NCBI GenBank assembly: GCA_963761755.1
Contig: CAVXIC010000008.1
Coordinates: 186,001-250,000 of the forward strand
DNA: 64,000 nt
Origin: CAJXVA01 sp963761755
GTDB lineage: Bacteria; Myxococcota_A; Polyangia; Nannocystales; Nannocystaceae
Direction: 5' to 3'
The number at the start of each line of letters is the position of its first letter. Position 1 is the stretch's first letter. Shown piece by piece: positions 55,146-64,000 of the stretch. A program made the translations under genes and the position numbers. Under the pieces are notes generated by a model that did no database searches, was not told the DNA's origin, and saw nothing but the letters and a program-made list of their open reading frames with translations.

Positions 55146-57745
55146 CCGCCCGAGGATTGCAGCAATCGGGTCAGGGCGTCGAGCGCCGCGGGCAGGTTGG
55201 GGCGGGCGCCCAGGACCAGGGCGAACGGATCGACCCCCAGCGACTCCATCCGGGCGCGGGCGTTGGTGATGGTGTAGGCAGCGGGGTCCAGATCGGGGCC
55301 CAACTCGTCCCACCGAAGCGGCATCGAGACCGGGGCGCCGGGACGGGGACGGACGCACAGCGGAGAGACCAGGAGCCGTCCGTGGCCATTTTGAAGCGCG
55401 TCGATGTAGACGCGGCCGCCCCTGGCCCGCATCGAGCGGTGCACGGTCGCGATCTCGGGCAGGGCCGCGACGGTGACCTGGGCCAGGAGTTGGGCGAGCA
55501 GGCGACACTGCGCGTAGGTGCACTGCCCGCCCAGCGGAACGAGGATGTGCAGCCCGGTGGCGCCGCTGGTCTTGAGCACGTGCGGCAGCCCGAGCTGCCC
55601 GCACAGCTCGTGCAGGTGCGCGGCGATGCGGACCACGTCGGCGAAGGGCGCGTCCTTGGGGTCGAGGTCGAGGATGGCCCAGTCCGGATGCTGCAGGGCG
55701 GCGAGGCGGGAGCCCCACACGTGCAGCGGTATCGTCGCCAGGTTGGCGATGTAGAGCAGGGCATCGAGGTCATCGACGACGAAGTAGTGGATCTCGCGCT
55801 GGGCGTGCTCGCTCCAGATCATCCGGGTGCGCAGCCACTGCGGCGCGTGGGTGGGGGCGTTCTTCTGAAAGAACGACTTGCCGTCGATGCCGTCGGGGAA
55901 GCGGGTCAGGACCAGGGGTCGGTCGCGAAGGTAGGGCAGCAGCCAGGGCGCGATGTCGCGGTAGTACTCGAAGAGGTCGCGCTTGGTGTAGCCCTCGGTG
56001 GGCCAGAACACCTTGTCCGGATTGGTGAGCGCAACCGCGGCCGCGACCGGGGTGGACGCGTGGGTCGCGGTGGGGTCGGGCTGGGCGGGCTCGGGCTCGG
56101 CTTCCCCTCGGTCGCGCTCGCGCTCGCCCTGGACCGTGCAGTCCTGCGGCGGCTTGTCGTCGCGCAGCCGCACGAACACCGGGTGCCGCAGCGTGCCCGA
56201 CTGCGTGCGGTGCTTGTAGCGGACCTCGGCCACCAGACGCGGCGCAACCCAGACGACGTCTCGCCGCGGTAGGTCATCGCCTTCGACCGCGGGGGCCTCG
56301 CAGGCGTGGGCGTCCAGGGTGGTCTTGAGCGCGCGCAGGGTCTCCTCGGAGAATCCGGAGCCGACCCGTCCGACCGATCGCAGCGTCTGCCCGTCGTAGG
56401 CGCCCAGGACCAGCGCACCCAGCCCTGGACGTCCACCCTTGGGCAGGGTGTATCCGACGATGACGAAGTCGTCGGTGCGGCTGATCCGAACCTTCTGCCA
56501 CGCCTCCGAACGCCCGGGGCGATAGGCAGAATCAGCCCGCTTGGCGACGATGCCTTCGACCTCGAGCCGGCGCACCTCCTCCATCAGGGCGCACCCATGC
56601 GCGGCGATGTGCTCGGTGTAGCGGACGACACCCGCGGGCGGGAGAAGCTGGCGAAGCAGGGCCTTGCGCTGCGTCAACGGCAGCGGGCGCGTGTCGTAGT
56701 CGTCGAAGCCCAGCAGGTCGAACGCGTAGAGGGTGACGGGGTGCTCGCCGGTCGCGGTCTCGATGTCCAGGCCCCGGCCGAGCATCGCTCGCTTCTGCAG
56801 CCGCCCGAAGTTGGGCCGGGCGTCGTCGTCCAACACGACCACCTCCCCATCGAGCACGAAGCGGCCGAACGGAAGTGCCTGCAGGGCGCGACGGATTTCG
56901 GGGAAGGCCGCGGTCGCGTCCTTGCCGCTGCGGTAGCGCAAGACGACGCCGTCGTCGCTCTTGCCGCACAGCAGGCGATACCCGTCGTACTTGAGCTCGT
57001 AGACCCAGCCGGGGTCGTCGAAGGCATCGTCACGCGCGGTCGCGAGCATGGGCGCGAGGGTGTGCACGTCCACGGTGCTGCGCGGCACGTGACCCACGAT
57101 GGCCTCTCGAACGGCGCGGGCGCGGTCCTGCCCGTCGCGCAGCTCCTCCACGGTCAGCCCCGAGAGGATCGAGTGCGGGTCGAAGTCGGCGGCTCCTGCG
57201 GCCGCGGCGGCGTCCGGCTTCTTGATCAGCAACCAGGCGTCGTCCCCGTGGGTCTTGTCGCCCCCCTTGGTCTTGACCAGCGTCCACGCGCCGCGCAGTT
57301 TGTGGCCGCGCAGCTCGAAGAGGAGCTTGCCCTTGGCCAGGCCGGCCTCGATCGGCTCCAGCGGGGTCCAGGTGCCGCGGTCCCAGACGATCATGGCGCC
57401 GGCGCCGTAGTTGCCCTCGGGGATGACGCCCTCGAAGTGGATGTAGTCCAGCGGGTGGTCTTCGGTCCGGACCGCGAGACGCTTGACGGAGGGGTCGAGC
57501 GAGGGACCCCGCGGGACGGCCCATGAACGCAGCACGGCCCCGAACTGCAGCCGCAGGTCCCAGTGCATCCTGCGGGCGGCGTGCTGCTGGATGACGAAGT
57601 GTCCCGGCGCGTCGGGCTGGGCCCGCGCCGCGGCGGCCGTCTCGCCGTCGTAGGGCTCGTGGGTCCGGTCCGCGCTGCGCTTGGCGCGGTAGGTCCGCAG
57701 TTCACCGGGGACGGCGCTGCGTTCATCGTCGGAGTTTTCGGCCAC
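55142..57745 (-). CDS. ligD: Multifunctional DNA ligase D
   Basis: LigD is the end-processing ligase of bacterial non-homologous end joining. The 867-residue protein has three domains. The 3'-phosphoesterase domain (HFVIQQHAARRMHWDLRLQF to WLLIKKPD) is followed by the ATP-dependent ligase domain, with the adenylated Lys in YELKYDGYRLL, FVLDGEVVVLD and EGIVAKRADS. The polymerase/primase domain comes last (LTNPDKVFWP, DLDPKDAPFAD with the metal Asp pair, LKTSGATGLHILVPL, SMRARGGRVYID). The order PE-LIG-POL is one of the known arrangements. GTG 57745 gives a proper N-terminus; the frame is open to 58693 but there it would run over ku. Only 18 bp separate its start from that of ku. Confidence 0.93.
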   Translation of the reverse strand: MAENSDDERSAVPGELRTYRAKRSADRTHEPYDGETAAAARAQPDAPGHFVIQQHAARRMHWDLRLQFGAVLRSWAVPRGPSLDPSVKRLAVRTEDHPLDYIHFEGVIPEGNYGAGAMIVWDRGTWTPLEPIEAGLAKGKLLFELRGHKLRGAWTLVKTKGGDKTHGDDAWLLIKKPDAAAAAGAADFDPHSILSGLTVEELRDGQDRARAVREAIVGHVPRSTVDVHTLAPMLATARDDAFDDPGWVYELKYDGYRLLCGKSDDGVVLRYRSGKDATAAFPEIRRALQALPFGRFVLDGEVVVLDDDARPNFGRLQKRAMLGRGLDIETATGEHPVTLYAFDLLGFDDYDTRPLPLTQRKALLRQLLPPAGVVRYTEHIAAHGCALMEEVRRLEVEGIVAKRADSAYRPGRSEAWQKVRISRTDDFVIVGYTLPKGGRPGLGALVLGAYDGQTLRSVGRVGSGFSEETLRALKTTLDAHACEAPAVEGDDLPRRDVVWVAPRLVAEVRYKHRTQSGTLRHPVFVRLRDDKPPQDCTVQGERERDRGEAEPEPAQPDPTATHASTPVAAAVALTNPDKVFWPTEGYTKRDLFEYYRDIAPWLLPYLRDRPLVLTRFPDGIDGKSFFQKNAPTHAPQWLRTRMIWSEHAQREIHYFVVDDLDALLYIANLATIPLHVWGSRLAALQHPDWAILDLDPKDAPFADVVRIAAHLHELCGQLGLPHVLKTSGATGLHILVPLGGQCTYAQCRLLAQLLAQVTVAALPEIATVHRSMRARGGRVYIDALQNGHGRLLVSPLCVRPRPGAPVSMPLRWDELGPDLDPAAYTITNARARMESLGVDPFALVLGARPNLPAALDALTRLLQSSGG

Positions 57746-57763
57746 GGGCTGTCCTCCGATACT

Positions 57764-58624
57764 ATGGCCACCATGCCCGTTCGTGCCATCTCGTCGGCGA
57801 CGGTGGCCTTCGGGCTCGTCTCGATCCCCGTCAAGCTGTACCCGTCGGTCTCTCCATCGGACGCGATCCGGTTCAACACCCTGCACGAAGCCTGCGGAAC
57901 CCGGGTTCGGCAGCAGTTCTTCTGTCCCAAGGACGAAGAGGTCGTGCCGCGCAGCGAGACGGTCAAGGGCTACGAGTTCGCCAAGGGACAGTTCGTGACC
58001 TTCACGCCCGACGAGCTCAAGGCGGTCGAGGAAGAGTCCACCGGAGGCATCGACATCACGGAGTTCGTTCCCATCGAGCAGGTCGATCCGGTCTACTACG
58101 CCAAGTCCTACTACCTTCGCCCCGATGGCGGCGCGGCGCGGGCCTACCACCTGCTGGCGGCCGCGTTGCGCAAGACCGGCCTGGTGGCGCTGGCCAAGTA
58201 TGCAGCGCGCGGCAAGCAGTACCTGGTGCTGGTGCGCCCGATCCCCGAGGGGCTGATCCTGCAGCAGCTGCACTATCCTGTCGAGGTCCGGCCCGTCGCC
58301 GAGGTGGACATTCCCGAGGCCGCCGTCGATGACGCCGAGCTCGAGCTGGCGATGCGGTTGATCGAGCAGAGCGCCGGTGCGGACTTCAACCCCGACCGCT
58401 ACACCGACGAGGTTCGGGCGCGGGTCGAGGCCCTCATCGCGCGCAAGGTCGATGGCGAAGACATCACGCAAGCGCCCGCGGCGAGCCCCAAGTCGCAGGT
58501 GATCGACCTGATGGCGGCGCTCAAGGAGAGCTTGGGCATGGCCGGGACCGCGCCCGTGGCCGAGGCGGCGCCGGGGTCGGACTCGGCGGCGGGCCGCAGC
58601 GACGAGGCCGCGGATGGGTCGTGA
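57764..58624 (+). CDS. ku: Ku DNA end-binding protein
   Basis: Ku binds double-strand ends as a homodimer ring and recruits LigD. The 286-residue protein has the conserved opening RAISSATVAFGLVSIPVKLY, then QFFCPKDEEVVPRSETVKGY and VDPVYYAKSYYLRPDGGAAR. The end-binding block RKTGLVALAKYAARGKQYLV follows, and the C-terminal part is Ala/Glu-rich with a short variable tail. ATG 57764 and 57773 are both possible starts. It is divergent from ligD and its last 11 bp overlap the MerR-TPR gene. Confidence 0.95.
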   Translation: MATMPVRAISSATVAFGLVSIPVKLYPSVSPSDAIRFNTLHEACGTRVRQQFFCPKDEEVVPRSETVKGYEFAKGQFVTFTPDELKAVEEESTGGIDITEFVPIEQVDPVYYAKSYYLRPDGGAARAYHLLAAALRKTGLVALAKYAARGKQYLVLVRPIPEGLILQQLHYPVEVRPVAEVDIPEAAVDDAELELAMRLIEQSAGADFNPDRYTDEVRARVEALIARKVDGEDITQAPAASPKSQVIDLMAALKESLGMAGTAPVAEAAPGSDSAAGRSDEAADGS

Positions 58625-59414
58625 GGCATCCGGTCCGGCTGCCGGATTCGGAACCAGCGAGGTTGCACGGCTGTGCGGCGTCTCGGCCTCCACGATCCGC
58701 CGCTACGTGGCCCGAGGCTGGCTGGCCTCGACGCGGGAGTCCGGCGCGCATCGGTATGCCTGGAGCGAAGTCAGCCGGATGCGCGCGCTGCTTCGAGCAC
58801 CTGGGGTCGCCCCCGCCCGGATCGCCCGGGCCCTGCGCGGCGCGACCACGGAGCATCGGGTTCGCCTGATCGGCGGGTCGGTGGTCTTGGTCGACGCCGC
58901 CGGCGCCTTCGATCCCCGCACGGGCCAATCGATCTTGGATCTCGACGCTGTAGCGCCTTCGCCCGGCGCATCGGCCGGTGCGCTGGCGTGGGTCCCCACC
59001 TGGCCCGGTTTCGTCCGCGCACGCGACCGGGGGGAGCTCGCGCGCGCTGGGGTGCTGCTGGGGCTGCACCTGCGGGTGCATCCCGGTGACGCCCTCGCGT
59101 GGGTCGAGAGCGGGAAGCTGCACGTCTTGCGCGGCGCAGCCGACCGCGCCGTCGAGTCGTTCGAACGTGCGCTGAGGTGCGAGGAGTCGGAGGCGCACGG
59201 ACCTGATGCCGCGCACACCTGGGTGCATCTGGGCGAAGCGCTCGAGGACCTCGGTCGCGACGAGGACGCCGTTTCTGCCTACCTTCGAGGGCTCGACGCC
59301 GATCCAGAGCTCGCCGACGCCCACTTCAACGCATCGCGGGTGTACGAGCGGCTCGGCAACCGATGGCGCGCACTCCAGCACCTCGCCGCCTATCGCCGCA
59401 TGCGGCCGGTCTAA
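58614..59414 (+). CDS. MerR-type helix-turn-helix regulator with TPR domain
   Basis: A 266-residue protein. Residues about 12-65 are a MerR-type winged helix: GTSEVARLCGVSASTIRRYV with SGAHRYAWSEVSRM behind it. The middle is a linker domain with GGSVVLVDAAGAFDPRTGQ. The C-terminal 130 residues hold about three TPR units, with AWVESGKLHVLRGAADRAVE and TWVHLGEALEDLGRDEDAVS. No Cys or known ligand site of classical MerR sensors is present, so the signal is unknown. Its ATG lies inside ku and overlaps its end by 11 bp, which couples it to ku. It may regulate the NHEJ genes; this is inferred from position. Confidence 0.8.
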   Translation: MGREASGPAAGFGTSEVARLCGVSASTIRRYVARGWLASTRESGAHRYAWSEVSRMRALLRAPGVAPARIARALRGATTEHRVRLIGGSVVLVDAAGAFDPRTGQSILDLDAVAPSPGASAGALAWVPTWPGFVRARDRGELARAGVLLGLHLRVHPGDALAWVESGKLHVLRGAADRAVESFERALRCEESEAHGPDAAHTWVHLGEALEDLGRDEDAVSAYLRGLDADPELADAHFNASRVYERLGNRWRALQHLAAYRRMRPV

Positions 59415-59460
59415 ACGAGAGGACGGACGGCCGGCCGCGTTTCGCTGCGCGAGCGGACCG

Positions 59461-59500
59461 CGTTCGGACGCGATCGGACGCGATCGGACGCGATCGGGCA
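59461..59500. repeat. 10-bp x 4 tandem repeat upstream of the histidine kinase
   Basis: Four copies of CGATCGGACG (first with CGTTCGG, last with CGATCGGGCA) lie in the 161-bp gap before the kinase gene, 76 bp before its start. The core CGATCG is palindromic, so each unit is a potential symmetric protein site spaced by about one DNA turn. Confidence 0.8.
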
Positions 59501-59575
59501 CAGGTTTGTGCACGCGCGCGGCGGTGGGTGCCGTATGATCCAGGCACGGCGCGTGCGTGCCGTTTCTCCTTGGCC

Positions 59576-61504
59576 ATGCGGACTCTCCTCGTCGAAGATG
59601 ACGGTGCCCAGCGGGCGCGCCTCCAGGTCGCCCTCGAAGCGCTGGGCCTGGACGTCACGGCGTTCGACCGCGCCGAGCTGGCGCTGATGGAGCACGTCCG
59701 GCAGCCGTTCGACCTCATGGTGGTCGACTGGGTCTTGCCCGAGATGGACGGTCTGCAGCTGTGCCGCAAGATTCGCGGATTGCCCGGTGGCGATCGCCCC
59801 TACGTACTCGTCGTGACCGGCCGCGACACGCCCGAGGACCTCGCCGCGGTGCTCGATGCCGGCGCGGACGACTACATCGCCAAGCCCGTCCACGTGGCGT
59901 TGCTCAACACGCGGGTTCGCATCGCGCAGCGCCGACTCGAGAGCGACGCTCGGCACCGCGCGGCTCGTGAAGCGTTGGCCCGGTCGGAGGCCGACTTCGG
60001 TCGCGTCATCGAGCGAGCGCCGCTGGGCGTCGTCGCCGAACGCGACGGGGTCATCGTCTACGCCAACGCGGCGGCGAGCCGGACGTTCGGGACGAGCCCC
60101 GCGGCGCTGCTGGGCACGTCGATGGTCGATCTGGCCCAGCCGGAGTACCAACACGTCGTCGCGCGTCGCTCCGCACGCTTCGCGCGAACGCAGGTGCCGC
60201 CTCCGCCGATGGAGATGGACCTCCGTCGCATCGACGGTGCGGTGTGCATCGTCCGCTGCATCCCTGCGACGTCAGCTGTGTACCAGGGGGAGCGCGCGCT
60301 GTTCACCCTGCTCGAGGACATCACGCAGCACCGTCAGCTTCAGGCCAGCCTGCAGCAGGCCGACCGTCTTGCGTCCGTCGGGTCGATGGCCGCCGGCGTG
60401 GCACACGAGATCAACAACCCTTTGGCCTACGTGATCACCAACCTCGAGCTGATGCAGGAGTCGGTCGGTGGGGCCGAGGGCGAGCTCGACCCCGTGCTCG
60501 CGCAGCGTTTCTCGGCCATTCTCTCGGACGCGCTCGATGGCAGCCACCGGGTGCGCCGAATCGTCGGTGACCTCAAGCGCTTCTCGCGGACCGAGGACGG
60601 CGAGCCCGATGGGGCGCTGGACGTGCACGCGGTCCTCGACGTCGCCGTCGACATCTCGCGCAACGAGATCAAGCACCGCGCGACGCTCAAGCGCTTCTTC
60701 GACGAGGTCCCGGCGGTTCGGGGGCATGAAGGGCGGCTGACCCAGGTGTTCGTCAACCTGCTCGTCAACGCGGCGCACTCGATCCCCGAGGACGCTGCGC
60801 AGGACAACCTCATCGAGGTGCGGACCCGGCTGACCGAGGACGGCAACGTCGAGGTCTCGGTGAGCGATACCGGCAGCGGCATTCCGGCCGAGATCGTCGA
60901 TCGGATCTTCGATCCGTTCTTCACCACCAAACCCCAGGGGATGGGGACCGGGCTGGGGCTTTCGATCTGTCACGGTATCGTGACCCGCTCGGGCGGATCC
61001 CTGCGGGTGCAGAGCAAGGTCGGGCGAGGGACGACGGTCACCGTCACGCTGCCCGCGGACCTCGACGTGGTCGAAGCGCGCACGGGCGCGCGGAGCAGCC
61101 GGCCCGTTCCGGACTCGGGCAGCAACATGCGCATCCTCGTGGTGGACGACGAGCCCTTGGTCTGCGACGGCATCAAGCGAGCGCTTCGCACCCATGACGT
61201 CACGGTGACCAGCTCGGGGCGCGACGCGGTGGAGCTGTGCGGAACATCGGACTTCGACCTCGTGCTGTGCGACGTAATGATGCCGGAGGTGTCGGGGATG
61301 GACGTCTTCGCCCGCGTTCGGCGTGCGCGGCCGGAGTTCGCGGGGCGATTCGTCTTCATGACCGGCGGCGCGTTCACCCCCAGCGCGCGCGCGTTCCTGG
61401 AGTCGATCGACAACGAGCAGATCCTCAAGCCATTCTCCCTCCGCGAGCTGCGTCGGCTGGTCGCGCGGCGCGGAGATGCGGTGGTGTCGTCGGTACCGCA
61501 CTAG
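59576..61504 (+). CDS. Hybrid sensor histidine kinase (REC-PAS-HK-REC)
   Basis: A 642-residue cytoplasmic hybrid kinase without membrane segments. The N-terminal receiver (residues 1-115) has the phospho-Asp51 in VVDWVLPEMDG and Lys104 in IAKP. A PAS domain (about 140-250, with IERAPLGVVAERDGVIVYAN) follows, then the dimerisation helix with His278 in AAGVAHEINNPLA. The ATPase domain (VFVNLLVNAAHSIPE, DTGSGIP, GTGLGLSICHGI) and a second receiver (MRILVVDDEPLVCDGIKRAL, CDVMMPEVSG, Lys in ILKPF) complete the protein. All catalytic residues are present. ATG 59576 opens directly on the receiver. No partner regulator is beside it, so output goes through its own receivers or a distant partner. Confidence 0.9.
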   Translation: MRTLLVEDDGAQRARLQVALEALGLDVTAFDRAELALMEHVRQPFDLMVVDWVLPEMDGLQLCRKIRGLPGGDRPYVLVVTGRDTPEDLAAVLDAGADDYIAKPVHVALLNTRVRIAQRRLESDARHRAAREALARSEADFGRVIERAPLGVVAERDGVIVYANAAASRTFGTSPAALLGTSMVDLAQPEYQHVVARRSARFARTQVPPPPMEMDLRRIDGAVCIVRCIPATSAVYQGERALFTLLEDITQHRQLQASLQQADRLASVGSMAAGVAHEINNPLAYVITNLELMQESVGGAEGELDPVLAQRFSAILSDALDGSHRVRRIVGDLKRFSRTEDGEPDGALDVHAVLDVAVDISRNEIKHRATLKRFFDEVPAVRGHEGRLTQVFVNLLVNAAHSIPEDAAQDNLIEVRTRLTEDGNVEVSVSDTGSGIPAEIVDRIFDPFFTTKPQGMGTGLGLSICHGIVTRSGGSLRVQSKVGRGTTVTVTLPADLDVVEARTGARSSRPVPDSGSNMRILVVDDEPLVCDGIKRALRTHDVTVTSSGRDAVELCGTSDFDLVLCDVMMPEVSGMDVFARVRRARPEFAGRFVFMTGGAFTPSARAFLESIDNEQILKPFSLRELRRLVARRGDAVVSSVPH

Positions 61505-61513
61505 CCCGGTCTC

Positions 61514-61540
61514 GGGCCCGGCCCGGCCCGGCCCGACCCG
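61514..61540. repeat. 5-bp tandem repeat (GGCCC)
   Basis: About five copies of GGCCC fill 27 bp between the kinase stop and the ABC transporter start. It is simple repeat sequence with no sign of function. Confidence 0.6.
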
Positions 61541-61601
61541 GAGCATGCGCTACCCACTTGGCGGGTTGCCATCGGCGTGCGCCGGGGCATGATGGGAGGC
61601 C

Positions 61602-63419
<1,818 letters not shown>

Positions 63420-63446
<27 letters not shown>

Positions 63447-64000
63447 GCGTGCGTGCTCGACGATCGTCTCCGCCCGGCCGCCGGTCATCAGGCTGCGCCG
63501 GTGCAGCGCGTAGACGGCGACCGGCTGCAGACCCTCCACCGCCAGCGCGATCAGTGAACCCCGATCCACCGCGTCTTGGGCCAGGGGCGCGGGGGCGACC
63601 ACGACCGCGCCGACTCGCTGGGCCAGGGAGATCGCGGTGTCTGCCCGCGCGACGACGGCCGCGGCGGTGCGAGGTCGCGAGGCAGGCCAGCCGTCTGCAG
63701 CTGCGCCGTCGGCGTCTCGTCCCCACAGCACGAAGGCAACCGAGCCTGGATCGAAGCCCGCGCCCGCGGCAGCGGGATGCCCGGCGGGGGCGAACACACC
63801 GGTCGCAATGGAGCCCAGCGGGACCCGGACGAGGTTCGGATCCGAGCGGGGTGCGGTGGTCAGCACGACGTCGAGGTCCCCTCGAAGCAGCAGCGCCAGC
63901 CCGTCATCGGAGCTCCCCTCGCGCACGTGCGGGATCAGCCCCGGAAACTCCATGCAGGCGAGCGACACCGCGTGCTCGAGCACCATGTCGGTGATCGCGT
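63420..64000 (-). CDS. LysR-type regulator, substrate-binding domain (cut by window edge)
   Basis: About 193 codons from the right edge to the stop at 63420. The visible part is the effector domain of a LysR-type transcription factor: ACMEFPGLIPHVREGSSDDG, LLLRGDLDVVLTTAPRSDPN, PLGSIATGVFAPAGHPAA, and a late VGAVVVAPAPLAQDAVDRGS. The final strand part with VAVYALHRRSLMTGG is also typical. The N-terminal winged helix lies beyond the window. Without it the target genes cannot be guessed. It converges on the ABC exporter with a 27-bp overlap of coding ends. Confidence 0.8.

Noticed and set aside
57746..58693. Extension of the ligD frame by over 300 codons at the N-terminus
   Set aside because: It is the antisense of ku, and LigD's phosphoesterase domain begins properly after the GTG at 57745.

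Overview
The window is high-GC bacterial chromosome, densely coded on both strands, with almost no mobile genes. The gene content points to a myxobacterium (Myxococcota), most likely of the Nannocystis/Enhygromyxa/Plesiocystis group. The signs are many lipoproteins with Ser/Thr/Gly/Glu linkers after the lipobox Cys, very large TPR proteins, a hybrid histidine kinase, futalosine-pathway menaquinone genes and an exported c-heme cluster. The lineage call is an inference from style and content; there is no rRNA or tRNA gene in the window.

Layout. 0-10.5 kb: a lipoprotein M1 aminopeptidase coupled to a membrane protein, tsaE, a 64-residue bacterial histone-fold protein, an App1/HAD-type phosphatase, a UvrD-like helicase and a DPP-IV-type lipoprotein peptidase. 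10.5-20 kb: exported electron-transfer and lipoprotein genes (two c-heme lipoproteins flanking a c-heme/DUF5777 barrel protein), NhaC antiporter, an MOP-type transporter and a ferritin-like lipoprotein. 20-31 kb: central metabolism: bioB, pyruvate dehydrogenase E1a-E1b-E2, mqnB, mqnD, cobalamin adenosyltransferase, and mdh-sucC-sucD. 32-41.6 kb: an iron-uptake locus behind a Fur-like box (DUF4856 lipoprotein, imelysin, fatty-acid hydroxylase, TonB-dependent receptor, ExbB, ExbD, TonB) ending in a spermidine-synthase-like gene. The hydroxylase and receptor are fused in frame, and two +1 frame breaks interrupt them. 42-54 kb: envelope proteins (CpoB-like, LysM), a TSUP transporter, DprA and a 2603-residue TPR protein. 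54-64 kb: an NHEJ locus (a/b hydrolase-ligD, divergent ku, MerR-TPR), a hybrid histidine kinase, an ABC exporter and a truncated LysR-type gene.

The most unusual items are the histone, a pair of 166-bp MITE-like elements, and the hydroxylase/TonB-receptor fusion. The two MITEs are 164/166 identical and in opposite orientation. Each sits exactly in the TA of a stop codon and restores TAG. A second short repeat with a GGGGCC hairpin also starts directly behind stop codons. Several in-frame or upstream short tandem repeats (8-aa in mqnB, 4-aa in the receptor loop, 10-aa in the E2 linker, 11-bp before dprA, 10-bp before the kinase) suggest a genome prone to slippage.
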